From Chromobacterium subtsugae (GTDB lineage Bacteria; Pseudomonadota; Gammaproteobacteria; Burkholderiales; Chromobacteriaceae): a stretch of DNA of 64,000 bases. The notes beneath the pieces were generated by a model, which worked only from the letters and a program-made list of their open reading frames with translations, did no database searches and was not told the DNA's origin. The translations under genes and the position numbers were made by a program. This document shows, in pieces, positions 8,935-18,643 of the stretch. Positions within the stretch are counted from its first letter, which is position 1; each line of letters starts with the position of its first letter. The stretch covers positions 310,001 through 374,000 of the forward strand of contig NZ_JYKA01000004.1 of the NCBI RefSeq assembly GCF_001676875.1. The letters run 5' to 3'.

Positions 8935-9135
8935 TCAACGGTAAAGCGGCAGCGCCAGCGCGCTGAAAATCACGATCAGCAGGCACCAGCGGAACAGCGC
9001 CGGATGCCACACCTTCTCATATACCCCCAGCCGGCCCAGCGCCCAGTCCAGGCCGATCTGCAGCAGCATGCCCAACACGAACAAGGGCAGCAAGGTCGGC
9101 ATCAGGATGCCGAATACGGCGATTTCATGCGGCAT
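8935..9135 (-). CDS. aaeX: AaeX-like small membrane protein (DUF1656)
   Basis: A 66-residue inner-membrane protein with two hydrophobic segments around a short loop containing VWHPALF, the signature stretch of DUF1656/AaeX proteins. It overlaps the end of aaeB by 11 bp and is followed within a few bases by aaeA, so the three are translated together. Its role is unknown even in E. coli, where the gene lies in the same operon with the pump subunits. Confidence 0.88.
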   Translation of the reverse strand: MPHEIAVFGILMPTLLPLFVLGMLLQIGLDWALGRLGVYEKVWHPALFRWCLLIVIFSALALPLYR

Positions 9136-11263
9136 GGCCGTCTCCCGCCGGCGCGCCGGCTTCCGGCTGCGGCATGGCGTCCAGCAGCGAAGTATGGATC
9201 AGATGCAGCGTGGCCAGCGCCCGGTTCAGGCTGGCCGCGGCCTCCGGCAGCGCCACCGCCAGCTGCGCGCGTATCGGCGGCCCCGCCGCCAGCAGCGCCG
9301 CCATCGCCCGCCGCAATTGCGGCGGCTGCGGCGCGGCGAAATAGTCGGCCAGCGCCGCCACGCTGGCATCGAGCGCGCGCCGCACCGGCTCCTGCCCGGC
9401 GTCGCGGGCCAGCTGGCGCAGATCGATGATGGCCAGCCCCAATTCGAGCAAGGTGATCGCCTGGCTGATGGTGGCCTGGCGCGCCGGATCGCCGGCCTCG
9501 CCCGGCGCGGCGTTCAATTGGTTCAGCAGGTCGCGCACGCGGTTGCCGTAGCGCTGCTTCAGGTGCGGCAGGCCGGCGCGGCAGGCGTTCAGCGCCTCGC
9601 GCCACAGCGCCGCGGCGATGTGGCGGCGCGAGCCCATGGTGTGCTCCGGCAGCACCAGCACGAAGAACATCCCCGCCAGCGCCAGGCCCAGCAGGCGGGC
9701 GATGCCGTCGTTGAGAAAGGCCACCACGTCGTAGCTCATCATGTTTTCCGGGTTCACCGCCTGCGCCATCAACAGGGTGATGCCGGTGCCGACGCCGGCG
9801 GTTTTCGGCCAGCATTTCAGGTAGCAGCCCAAAACCAGGAAGGGCGACATCGCCAGCGCCAACAGCGCAAAGCTGTCGGCCTGGTTCAAGAGCTTGAAGG
9901 TGCAGACGTAGGCCAGCGGCGTGGCCAGCGCGAAGCCGACCAGGATCTGCTTCACCATCAGCAAGGGCCGCGGCGACGACGAGGCCAGGCCGCAGAAGAT
10001 GGTGGCCAGCAGCACCGCGCCCAGCGCGCTGGGCCAGGCCAGCCAGTACCAGGCGACGGACAGCGTCAACAGCGTCAGCGCCGCCCGCGCGCCGCTGGCC
10101 AGCGCGATGGCGGCCGGGGTGCGCGCCGAATAGGCCAGCGCCTCCACTTGCAGCGGGTTGCGCTGGCGAAAGCCGTGGTACACCGCGGTGAAGGTGTGCA
10201 TTTCTTCGACGAAGCGCAGCAGCAGCTCGCTGGCGGTGTCGAACTCGATGCGCAGGCTTTCGTCGTGCGGCTGCGCCAGCAGCTGCTCGCGCGCCGCGGC
10301 CAGATCCTGGCGCAGCCCCGGGCGGACGGCATCCAGCCGCGCCAGCGTCGGCCCGGCCTCCAGCGCGGTGCGCGCCGGGCCGTCGTCATTGCTCAGCGCC
10401 GCCGCCGCCCGCTGGAACAGCGGGTAGAACAGACTGGGCAGCGGCGACGCCGGATCGCGGCGCAGCCGCTCCATCTGCCGGTGCAATGTATGAAAGGTGG
10501 TCAGCGCCGCCATGAAGGTGGCGTTGAAGGCGTGCAGCTGGTTGCTGCGCGCGCGCACGTTGCCGGCCTCGAAGAACGCGGCGGCGCGGCCCGCCTCCAG
10601 CGCGGCGATGTCGGAAGCGAAGCGCAGCTGGGTGGCCTCCAGCGTCGCCGCGTCCAGCCTTTGCGTCAGCGCCTCCTGGCACAGCAGCACGAAGCCGTGG
10701 TAGCGGCCGCGCACGGTGCGCACCACCAGGTCGGCCTGATGGCGCGGGAAGATGAAATCGTTGATCACCGCGCAGCAGAAGATGCCCAGCGAGATTTCCG
10801 ACACCCGCGTCACCGCCAGGTTGAACACCGCCAGCGGATGGTTCAGCGCCGGCAGCGCGATCATGCAGGCGGTGTAGCCCGACAGCACGAAAGCGTAGGA
10901 GCGCGAGTCGCGGTACAGCGTGGCCCCGCCGGTGCAGACGCCTACCCACAGCGCCAGGCTGATCAGCAACAGCGCCGCCTGGCCGTCGAACAGGCCGACG
11001 AAGCCCAGCGCCGCGGCGCTGCCCACCAGCGTGCCCAGAATCCGGTAGGCGCTTTTCTCCAGCACCGCGCCGCTGCGCGGGAAGGTGACGATGAACACCG
11101 TGGTCATCGCCGAGCTCGGCGAATCGAAGCCGAGGCGGAAGGCGATCCACAGCGAGGCGAAAGCCGCCAGCAGCGTCTTGGCGACGAAGCTCCAGTTTTC
11201 GCCCTCGCTGGCCAGCCAGTCGCGGCCGACGCGCCTGCCGGCCGCCAGCAGGCCGGCGCTCAT
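9125..11263 (-). CDS. aaeB: AaeB-type inner-membrane efflux transporter (FUSC family)
   Basis: A 712-residue fusaric-acid-resistance/AaeB-family pump. It has two clusters of about five to six membrane segments (about 25-175 and 375-510), each followed by a cytoplasmic region. The first cluster starts with KTLLAAFASLWIAFRLGFDS, a typical FUSC N-terminus. It is a little longer than the E. coli protein (about 655 residues). The start overlaps the end of the outer-membrane channel gene by four bases (ATGA). With its own channel encoded in the operon it need not rely on TolC. Expected to export aromatic acids or related toxic compounds. Confidence 0.9.
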   Translation of the reverse strand: MSAGLLAAGRRVGRDWLASEGENWSFVAKTLLAAFASLWIAFRLGFDSPSSAMTTVFIVTFPRSGAVLEKSAYRILGTLVGSAAALGFVGLFDGQAALLLISLALWVGVCTGGATLYRDSRSYAFVLSGYTACMIALPALNHPLAVFNLAVTRVSEISLGIFCCAVINDFIFPRHQADLVVRTVRGRYHGFVLLCQEALTQRLDAATLEATQLRFASDIAALEAGRAAAFFEAGNVRARSNQLHAFNATFMAALTTFHTLHRQMERLRRDPASPLPSLFYPLFQRAAAALSNDDGPARTALEAGPTLARLDAVRPGLRQDLAAAREQLLAQPHDESLRIEFDTASELLLRFVEEMHTFTAVYHGFRQRNPLQVEALAYSARTPAAIALASGARAALTLLTLSVAWYWLAWPSALGAVLLATIFCGLASSSPRPLLMVKQILVGFALATPLAYVCTFKLLNQADSFALLALAMSPFLVLGCYLKCWPKTAGVGTGITLLMAQAVNPENMMSYDVVAFLNDGIARLLGLALAGMFFVLVLPEHTMGSRRHIAAALWREALNACRAGLPHLKQRYGNRVRDLLNQLNAAPGEAGDPARQATISQAITLLELGLAIIDLRQLARDAGQEPVRRALDASVAALADYFAAPQPPQLRRAMAALLAAGPPIRAQLAVALPEAAASLNRALATLHLIHTSLLDAMPQPEAGAPAGDGHAA

Positions 11264-12708
11264 TGCGGCTTGCCCTCGGCCGGCGGCTGGCTCACCGCCA
11301 CGCCGCCGCCCAGCGCGCTCATCAGCGCGGCGAAGCTGTCCAGCCGCTCGCTGCGTATCCGCGCCAGCTGCTGCTTCGCCGCCAGCAGCGCCAGGCGCGC
11401 GGCGATCACATTGTCCTGGTCGGACAGGCCGGCGCGGTAGCCTTGCTGCGCCAGCCGGAACGCCTTCTGCGCCGAGGCCAGCGCCAGTTCGGTCTGTTTC
11501 TGCTGCCCGGCTTGCGACTCCACCTTGGCGATGGCGCCGGCCACCTCGTTCAGCGCGCGCACCACGCTGGCGTTATAGCTGTCCACCGCCGCATCGTAGG
11601 CGGCGGTTTGAGCCGACAACGCGCTGCGCAGCCGGCCGCCCTCGAAGATGGGCAGGCTGATCGCCGGGCCGATGCCGCGCACCGCGGTGGAGGCCGACGG
11701 GAAATTGTCGAAGCCTATCGCCTGGAAGCCGGCGAAGGCCATCAGATTGATGTTCGGGTAGAAAGCCGCCTTGGCCGCGTCTATCTTGCGGGCCTCCGCC
11801 TCCACTTTCCAGCGCTGGGCGGACACGTCGGGCCGGCGGCCCACCAGTTCGGCCGGCAGCGCGCTGGGCAGCCGCGGCGCGGCGTCGTCCAGCTTCAGCG
11901 TCGGCCGCCGCAGCGCCTCGCCGGCGGCCGGCCCCTGGCCGCACAGCGCGGCCAACTGGTTGCGCAGCAGCTCGATGGCTTCGTCCACTTGCTCGATCTG
12001 GTTGCGCGCGGCCGGCAGCCGCGACTCCAGCAACACCACTTCGGCTTCGGCGGCCAGGCCGGCGGCCTTGCGCTTCTTCGCCAGCTGCCAGCTGCGTTCG
12101 CGCTGCGCCAGATTGTCCTGCAGCAGGTCTTTCTCGGCGTACTGCAGCGCCAGCTGCACATAGGCGCGCACCACCGCGGCGCTGAGGTTCAGGCGCGCCA
12201 GCTGCGCTTCGGCCGCCAGCACCTGCGCCTCGTCCAGCGCCGCGGACAACGCGGCGCGCTGCCGGCCCCATAAGTCGAGGTCGTAGCTGGCGTTGAGGGC
12301 GGCGTGGTTGTACCAGGAATAGTTGCCGGCTTCGGGCGGCGGGATGAAGTCCTGCTCGGAATAGCGCTGGCGGGTGAACGAGGCCTCGCCGGCCGCTTGC
12401 GGCCGGGTGGCGGATTCGGCCACGCCGGCCAGCGCCTGGGCCTGGCGCAGCCGCGCCGCGGCGGCGCGCAGGCCGGGATTGCCGGCCAGGGCGGCCGTCA
12501 CCAGCTGGTCCAGCTGCGCGTCGTGCAGCTGATGCCACCAGTCGGCCTGCGGCCAGCCCGCCTTGGCCGCCGCCTCCTGTATCCGCTTGCCGGCGCTGAG
12601 GCTATCGGCGTCCAGCAGCCGCGACTGCGGCCCGCCGGCGCCCGGATCGGCGCAACCCGCCGCCAGCAAGGCCAAACCCGCAATCCATACCGTGTAGAAC
12701 CGCTGCAT
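11260..12708 (-). CDS. Outer-membrane efflux lipoprotein (NodT/OprM type)
   Basis: A 482-residue channel subunit of a tripartite efflux pump. The signal peptide ends in a lipobox (LLAAGC), so the N-terminus should be acylated. Two repeats of the outer-membrane efflux protein domain follow (about 60-260 and 270-460), including GRRPDVSAQRWKVEAEA at the start of the second half, a NodT-family hallmark. It is the first gene of the operon with aaeB, aaeX and aaeA and ends in a four-base overlap with aaeB. A hairpin followed by a T-rich stretch lies just upstream of its start (12736-12765), so a promoter must lie close to the gene or it is reached by readthrough from tamB. Confidence 0.9.
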   Translation of the reverse strand: MQRFYTVWIAGLALLAAGCADPGAGGPQSRLLDADSLSAGKRIQEAAAKAGWPQADWWHQLHDAQLDQLVTAALAGNPGLRAAAARLRQAQALAGVAESATRPQAAGEASFTRQRYSEQDFIPPPEAGNYSWYNHAALNASYDLDLWGRQRAALSAALDEAQVLAAEAQLARLNLSAAVVRAYVQLALQYAEKDLLQDNLAQRERSWQLAKKRKAAGLAAEAEVVLLESRLPAARNQIEQVDEAIELLRNQLAALCGQGPAAGEALRRPTLKLDDAAPRLPSALPAELVGRRPDVSAQRWKVEAEARKIDAAKAAFYPNINLMAFAGFQAIGFDNFPSASTAVRGIGPAISLPIFEGGRLRSALSAQTAAYDAAVDSYNASVVRALNEVAGAIAKVESQAGQQKQTELALASAQKAFRLAQQGYRAGLSDQDNVIAARLALLAAKQQLARIRSERLDSFAALMSALGGGVAVSQPPAEGKPQ

Positions 12709-12735
12709 CTATCGCACCAATGGCCAAACGCAAAA

Positions 12736-12765
12736 TGAAAGGCCGCCGGCGATATGCCGGCGGCC
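12736..12765 (-). terminator. Hairpin with T-rich tail downstream of tamB
   Basis: Perfect 10-bp arms (GGCCGCCGGC, 12741-12750, and its complement 12756-12765) enclose a 5-nt loop. Read on the minus strand they are followed by TTTCATTTT, as in an intrinsic terminator. It lies 110 bp beyond the tamB stop and 33 bp before the efflux channel start, so it could also act as an attenuator for the efflux operon. Confidence 0.6.
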
Positions 12766-12874
12766 CCGATTCCAGCGGCAGTCGGCGCCAGCCGACGGCG
12801 GCCTGCTAGCTTGTACTATCTCCGGCCATTTTAGCACCTGCGCATGACAACAGCGTCAAACTGTTAGACATTTT

Positions 12875-15800
12875 CTAATCGAAACGCAGCGTATAGCGCG
12901 ACTCGGCCGACATCGCGGTGCCGGCGCGCAGCACCACCGACCAGCCCTTGGACAGCTGGTAAGCGAGCTTCACCGCCTGGTCGGCGCTGCTGATGCCGTA
13001 TTCATAGCCCAGGTACAGCTCGCGCGTCAGCTGGCGGCCTACCGTCACCACCTGCTCGGCCGGGCTCACCGTGCCGTTGGACAGCGTCTTTTCCTTGCGG
13101 CTGGAAACGCCCAGATCGTCGAACAGGCCGATGTGGTCGTTGATCGAACCGGCCAGCATCATGCCGGCCGAGGCCGCCAGGTCGTTGTTATCGCGGTCGC
13201 CGCTGGCGGCGCGGCCCAACACCAGCCAGGCCAGCTTGTCCTTGTCCGCCATCGGGTCGTCGGTGATCAGCCGCACCTTGGGTGCCGCCACCGAACCGGT
13301 CACCTCCACCCCAGCCCCCACCGGCGACAGCCGGCGCTTGGCCTGCACATTGAGCAGCGGATTGTCCAGCGGGCCATTGAAGGTGATGGCGCCGAAGGTG
13401 ATGTCCAGGTCCTGGCCGTAAGCCTTGTAGCGGCCCTTGTCCACCTTGACCTGGCCCCTGGCCGCCGGTGCCTCGCCCGGATTGGCGCTGACGTGCACCA
13501 GGCCCGACAGCTCCACGTCCAGCCCCTGGCCGGAGAAGCGGAAGCGCTCGCCCAGATCCAGATCCAGCGCCACCGTCAGCGGCATGGTGGCGAAGGCCGA
13601 AGGCTCGGCCGCCGGCCGCCCCACCACCACCACGTCGGCGCCCAGGTCGGGCGCGCCCAGCTTGGGCAGGCCCACCCGGCCCTGGTCGGCGCGGATGCGG
13701 CCGCTCAACGACAGCCGGCCGCCGACGAAGGCCAGCTCGCTCTGGCCGGATACCACCAGCCGGCGGTTGGGGCGGTCGAACACGCTGAACTTCTGCAGCG
13801 ACACCTTGACCCGCGCATCCGGCTGGGCGTCGCTGAAATCAAGCGAGCCGCTGGCGTTGACTTCGCCCTTGCCGCTGACGAAGCGCAGCTGCTGCAGCGT
13901 CAGCTGGCGGCCGTCCACCCGCGCCAGCAGGCTGCCGTCGGATAACGACACCCCGGTGCGGCGGTCGGCCAGCTTCAGCTTGTCGCCGCGGATCTGCCCC
14001 TGCGCCTGCGGCATCTGCAGCGGGCCGCCCAGATCGAGATTGGCCGCCAGCTGTCCGCCCAGCTCCAGCCCCGGGCCGGACAGCTCGGCCAGCGCCGCCA
14101 GCGACGGCAGGCTGGCGCGTAGATTGCCGGACAGCGGCGTGTGGCCGTCGATGCGGCCGCCGTTCCACGGCAGGCTGCCCTGGCCCTGCGCCTGGGCGAA
14201 GCGGCTGTCCACGCTGACATTGAAGGCCAGCTGCCTGCCGTCCAGGTCCAGTTCCGCCCGCGCCGTCTTCAGGCCCAGCGCGACATGCCGGCCCTTGTCC
14301 AGCGGCAGCTGCACGTCGCCGCCGCTGCGCCACAGCGCCAGCTTGCCGATGCCGGCAGGGCTGAGGCTCCAATCGGCGTCGAATTGCAGGTTCTGCTCCA
14401 GCGGCAGCTTCAGCCATGGCCCCAATTCGCTCAGGCGCAGGCCGCGCGCGCTGCCGCCGCCGCTGAGCGCGCCGTTCGCCTGGCGCGTCAATTCCGCCAG
14501 ATTCAGGCTGCCGCCCAGCAAGGCCAGCCGCGCCGCGCCCAGTCGCGCCTGGCCGTCTGCGCCCAGTGTCAGATCTGCCGGCGCCTGCAGGCTGAGGCCG
14601 GGCTTGCCGGCCAGCTCCAATTTTTGCAGGCTGCCCTGCCAGCGGTTGTCCAGGCTCAAGCCGCCCGCCGCCGCCAGCTGCAGCGCGTAATTCTGTTGCT
14701 CCAGCTGGAAACGGCCATCCAATTGCAGGCTGTGGCGGGCGCGGGTGCCCGACGCGCGCGCGCGCAGCTGCTCGGCGCTGACGCCGCCGGCCTGCAGCGC
14801 CGCCACGTCCAGGCTCAGCTGGAAGGGGCTGGCCTGGTCGGCCTTGATGTTGCCGGCGAACTGCATCGACTGCAGCGCCACGCCGCCCGGCAGGCGCAGC
14901 CGCTGCGCCTGCAGCTTGGCGCTCAGCACCGGTATCTTCGGCACGCCGGCCAGCTCGCCCTGGCCTTGCACGACGCCGGCGAAGCCGGGGCCCAGCAAGG
15001 ACAGATTGGGCGCGTTGACCGCCAGCTTGAGCTTGTCGCCCAGCACGCCGTAGCTGCCGCTGGCCTGCAGGCGGTTGTCCGCCAGCTTCAGATCCAGCAA
15101 CAGCTGTTTCAGCCGCGCCTCGCCCAGCAATACGCTGGCGTTGCCGGACAGCGGCGCGCCCGACAGCCGGCTGGGCGCCAGTTGCAGCTTGGCGCCCACT
15201 TCCATCGGCTCGGCCAGCTGGCCGGCCATCTTCAGCGTGGCGTTGAGATCGCCGCTGGGCAGGCCGTCGCGCAGCCGCGCTGGGTCGGCGTGCACCAGCT
15301 TGCCGTTCAATTCGAATAGCCGCTTGCCGGACAGGCCCAGCTTGCCGTTGACGCTGGCCGCGCCGCTGCCCGCGCCCAATTCCAGTTTTTTCAGCAGCAA
15401 GGCCGGCTGCTGGCCGCCCGACAGCTCGGCCAGCGCGCTCGCCTGCAGCCATTTGCCTTTCAGCTGCGCGGCGAAGCGCGGCGCGGCGAACGCGCCCTCG
15501 GCGGTCAGCCGGCCGCTGATCACGTCGTCCGGCGCCGACGCGTGCAGCTGACGCAGCGACAGCTGGCTCAGGTCCAGCGCCAGCTTCATCCGGTCGGGCT
15601 TGACCTCGCCCACCAGGCCCAGCTTGCCGCCGCCCAGCTCGGCGTGGCTGTTGAACAGCTCCAGCGCCTGCTCGTCGGCGCGGAATTCGCCGGCCAGCAG
15701 CGACAGCGGCAGCCGTTGCGCCGACAGCGCGCCCGGCTCGGTGTTGACCAGCGTCAGGCCGCCTTTCACCCGCTGGCCGGCGTCGGGCTCGGCGAACACC

Positions 15801-16690
15801 GCGAAGCTGAGCCGCGCCTTCGGCCAATCGGGCAGGATGGCTTGCGGATTGATGTTGCCGACGCGGGCATCCAGCCGGACCAGCCGGTTGAACGGATTGG
15901 CGTCGAACGGCCGCAGCGCGCCGGCGATGTCGACGCTGACGCCCTTGCCGTCCATTTCGCCGGAGAAGGCCGGCTTGAGCAGGTCGCCGGACAGGTCGAG
16001 CCTGGCCTTCACCGGCACCTGCTCCAGCTCGCCCTTGGCGGACAACTGGCCGGACAGCGCAAACGGCGAGGCCGCCGACAGCGTCAGGCCGGCGCGGGCC
16101 TCGCCCCAGGGCGAATCCAGCCGCTGCAATTGCAGGCGGTGGCGCGCGCCGTCGTAATCGTAGGCGGCCTGCAGCCGGTACAGGCTGAAATGCGCCGGCT
16201 CCAGCGTCAGGCTGGCCAGGTTCAGCTGGTCCACCTTCAGCCGCAGCGGCAAGGCCAGCGTGCGCGGCGCGGCCAGCGGCGCGCTTTTCTGTTCGGGCGC
16301 GGGCCGGCTCAACACCCGCACATGGCCGACGTCCAGCCGGCTGATGCGCAGCTCGCCGCGCGACAGCGCCGCCGGCTGCCAGTCCAGCCGCAGCGATTCG
16401 ATGTCGACATCGTCGGCGCCGCCGCGCAGGCGGATGTCGCGCAGCGCGAAGCCGCGCCACAGCGTGCCCTGGGTCGCGCCCACGCTCAGCCGCTGGCCGC
16501 TGAGCCAGTCCAGTTTGCCCAGCGCCCAGGCGAAGCCGGCCGGGCTGGCGCTGATCCAGCCCAGGCCGGCCAGCAACAGCGCCAGCGTCAAGGCCAGGCA
16601 GGAAAACGCCAGCCGCCAGCGGCGCGGGCGCGGCGGCGCGGCGGGCGGCGCCTGCGGCGTTTCGGGGGGAAGATCGTGATGTTCGCTCAT
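12875..16690 (-). CDS. tamB: Translocation and assembly module subunit TamB
   Basis: A 1271-residue inner-membrane-anchored protein that spans the periplasm and works with TamA in outer-membrane protein assembly and lipid transport. A short proline-rich cytoplasmic start is followed by one membrane segment (about 28-50). A very long beta-rich region then contains repeated AsmA-like strands, and the conserved C-terminal DUF490 part contains VTGSVAAPKVRLITDDPM and KLAWLVLGRA. The C-terminus ends in an aromatic-plus-acidic strand (YTLRFD). Length is normal for the family. It starts 12 bp after the tamA stop and is co-transcribed with it. Confidence 0.95.
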   Translation of the reverse strand: MSEHHDLPPETPQAPPAAPPRPRRWRLAFSCLALTLALLLAGLGWISASPAGFAWALGKLDWLSGQRLSVGATQGTLWRGFALRDIRLRGGADDVDIESLRLDWQPAALSRGELRISRLDVGHVRVLSRPAPEQKSAPLAAPRTLALPLRLKVDQLNLASLTLEPAHFSLYRLQAAYDYDGARHRLQLQRLDSPWGEARAGLTLSAASPFALSGQLSAKGELEQVPVKARLDLSGDLLKPAFSGEMDGKGVSVDIAGALRPFDANPFNRLVRLDARVGNINPQAILPDWPKARLSFAVFAEPDAGQRVKGGLTLVNTEPGALSAQRLPLSLLAGEFRADEQALELFNSHAELGGGKLGLVGEVKPDRMKLALDLSQLSLRQLHASAPDDVISGRLTAEGAFAAPRFAAQLKGKWLQASALAELSGGQQPALLLKKLELGAGSGAASVNGKLGLSGKRLFELNGKLVHADPARLRDGLPSGDLNATLKMAGQLAEPMEVGAKLQLAPSRLSGAPLSGNASVLLGEARLKQLLLDLKLADNRLQASGSYGVLGDKLKLAVNAPNLSLLGPGFAGVVQGQGELAGVPKIPVLSAKLQAQRLRLPGGVALQSMQFAGNIKADQASPFQLSLDVAALQAGGVSAEQLRARASGTRARHSLQLDGRFQLEQQNYALQLAAAGGLSLDNRWQGSLQKLELAGKPGLSLQAPADLTLGADGQARLGAARLALLGGSLNLAELTRQANGALSGGGSARGLRLSELGPWLKLPLEQNLQFDADWSLSPAGIGKLALWRSGGDVQLPLDKGRHVALGLKTARAELDLDGRQLAFNVSVDSRFAQAQGQGSLPWNGGRIDGHTPLSGNLRASLPSLAALAELSGPGLELGGQLAANLDLGGPLQMPQAQGQIRGDKLKLADRRTGVSLSDGSLLARVDGRQLTLQQLRFVSGKGEVNASGSLDFSDAQPDARVKVSLQKFSVFDRPNRRLVVSGQSELAFVGGRLSLSGRIRADQGRVGLPKLGAPDLGADVVVVGRPAAEPSAFATMPLTVALDLDLGERFRFSGQGLDVELSGLVHVSANPGEAPAARGQVKVDKGRYKAYGQDLDITFGAITFNGPLDNPLLNVQAKRRLSPVGAGVEVTGSVAAPKVRLITDDPMADKDKLAWLVLGRAASGDRDNNDLAASAGMMLAGSINDHIGLFDDLGVSSRKEKTLSNGTVSPAEQVVTVGRQLTRELYLGYEYGISSADQAVKLAYQLSKGWSVVLRAGTAMSAESRYTLRFD

Positions 16691-16702
16691 GCTTGCGGCG
16701 GT

Positions 16703-18484
16703 TTAGAAAGCCAGGCCCAGGCTGAGGTTCCAGCGTATCTTGCCGTCCCCCTCCGCCTTGGCGATATCAAAAGACAGCGGCGCCACCGGGCTCATCCAGC
16801 GCACGCCGACGCCGTTGGCGCGCATGGTCTGGAAGCCTTTCCAGCTGTCGGCGGCGTTGCCGGCGTCGCTGAACAGCGCCAGATACCAGTCCGGCTTCAC
16901 CGGAATCTGGTATTCGACGCTGCCGGTGGCCACCACCCTGCCGCCCAGCACCGAGCCGTTGGGGCCGGGCAGGCCCAGGCTCTGGTAGTCGTAGCCGCGC
17001 ACGCTGTTGGCGCCGCCGGCGCGGAACAGCAGCGCCGAAGGCACTTGCGCGCCCTCCTTGGCCCAGACCTGGCCCAGCTCCAGCCGGGCGACGAAGGTGC
17101 CGTACTTGGGGAAGGGCGACCAGTAACCGACCGCGCGGCCATAGGCGCGCACCATGGATGTGGACGACGCCAGCGCGCCCAGCGAGCCGGACAGCTGACC
17201 GTCCAGCAGATAGCCGCTGCGCGGCCGCATCAGGTCGTCCACCGCGCGCTGGGTCCAGCCGTACACCAGCTGGGTGACGTGGGTGTCGCTCGACGTGACG
17301 CCGCCGGCCTCGGCGCTTTCCTTGAGGAATTCCACCCCCAGCCGCGCCTCGATATTGCCGCGGCTGCGCAGGCGCCAGGCACCGGCGTCCATGGTATTGG
17401 TCTTCACCCCCTGCACGTTTTCCGACTTGAAGGCGCTGGTCAGCGAGTGCGAATAGCCGTCGGACTCGCGCGGGAAGCCCAGGCCGAAGCTCAGCGACTG
17501 CTGCTCGCGCTTCCAGTCCACCAGCGCCGAGCCGGTCCAGCCCTGCTGGAACAGATTGTAGTGGTCGTAACCCACCCGCACGCCGGGGCCGACGTCGGAA
17601 TCGTAAGTAAGGCCCAGCTCCAGCTTTTTCTTCGGCAGCTCCACCACGTCCACCGTCACCGGCACCTGGTTGTCGACGATGTGGTCGAAATCGGCGCTGA
17701 CGATCACCGAGGAGAACTGCGGCGACTGCTCCAGCGCCGACTGGAAGGCCAGCACCTTGTCCTGGTGGTAGGGCGAGCCGGGGTTGAAATCGGCCATGCC
17801 GGTGGCCAGTTTTTCCGGGTAGCGCTTTAGGCCGTTGACCTTGATCGCGCCGAAGCGGATCAGCGGGCCGCTGTCCACCGCCACGTCGAGCGTGGCGCGG
17901 CGGGTGGCCGGGTCTATCCTGGCTTCGCTCTTGACGATGCGCGCCTTGGGAAAGCGGTCGGCCTGCACCCGGCGCAGCACCGCGCGCTTGCCGGCGTCCC
18001 AGTCGGCCTGGCGGTAGGGCGCGCCCATCGGCAGCGTCCAGGCTTCCAGCACCTGGGCGAAACGCTGCTGGTAGTCGCTTTCCTGGCGGACCGCGCCGTC
18101 CAGCCGGATCACCACGTCGTCGATCAGCACCGGCTCGCCTGGGGAAACCTTCACCTTCACCCGATTGCCGCCTTCCAGCGCCGCCTCCACCTTGGCGCCG
18201 AAATAGCCCTCGGTTTCCAGCAGTTTTTTGGCGTCGTCCGGCGTGCTCTTCACCAGCGCCTCCAGCCAGCTCTGGTCGATGTCCGGATCGCGCTGGTTTT
18301 CCACCAGCTCCAGGTTGTCGCGCAGCAATTGCGCCAGATTGGACGGCGCGTCTATCTCCACCATGTAGTCGAGCGCGGCCTGGGCCTGGCCGGCCAGCAA
18401 AATGGCCGCCAACGCCAACAGCCGCCGGCCTGGTATACGGCGGCGGCGATGCGAGCGAGCGAAAACGAGGGAAGCGCTTGGCAT
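16703..18484 (-). CDS. tamA: Outer-membrane protein TamA (Omp85/BamA family)
   Basis: An Omp85-family protein of about 593 residues from the chosen ATG 18484, which places an arginine-rich start directly before a signal peptide ending near GQAQA. ATGs at 18496 and 18511 are alternatives, and none has a strong ribosome-binding site. Three POTRA domains occupy about residues 38-265. The C-terminal 16-stranded barrel includes RAGGANSVRGYDYQSLG (the VRGY/F motif of the lid-lock loop) and ends in a terminal Phe after LSLGLAF, the usual barrel signature. It partners the TamB product encoded immediately downstream. Confidence 0.94.
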   Translation of the reverse strand: MPSASLVFARSHRRRRIPGRRLLALAAILLAGQAQAALDYMVEIDAPSNLAQLLRDNLELVENQRDPDIDQSWLEALVKSTPDDAKKLLETEGYFGAKVEAALEGGNRVKVKVSPGEPVLIDDVVIRLDGAVRQESDYQQRFAQVLEAWTLPMGAPYRQADWDAGKRAVLRRVQADRFPKARIVKSEARIDPATRRATLDVAVDSGPLIRFGAIKVNGLKRYPEKLATGMADFNPGSPYHQDKVLAFQSALEQSPQFSSVIVSADFDHIVDNQVPVTVDVVELPKKKLELGLTYDSDVGPGVRVGYDHYNLFQQGWTGSALVDWKREQQSLSFGLGFPRESDGYSHSLTSAFKSENVQGVKTNTMDAGAWRLRSRGNIEARLGVEFLKESAEAGGVTSSDTHVTQLVYGWTQRAVDDLMRPRSGYLLDGQLSGSLGALASSTSMVRAYGRAVGYWSPFPKYGTFVARLELGQVWAKEGAQVPSALLFRAGGANSVRGYDYQSLGLPGPNGSVLGGRVVATGSVEYQIPVKPDWYLALFSDAGNAADSWKGFQTMRANGVGVRWMSPVAPLSFDIAKAEGDGKIRWNLSLGLAF

Positions 18485-18643
18485 GGTCCGGTTCATTGGG
18501 GAATGCTGCATGGTAACGGAAGTCGGCCGGACTGGCGACGGCAAACGATTGTCGAACAAGGGGTGTCAGACAAGCGCGCGCGCCAGGTAGTTCAATGGCG
18601 GACAATATGATGGAAAACTGGAAAACCGGGCCTGCCCGCGCCG

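Noticed and set aside
15542-17830. A 762-codon plus-strand frame opposite tamA and tamB
   Set aside because: It is an antisense shadow rich in Gln, Arg and His with no recognisable motif; tamA and tamB explain the region fully.
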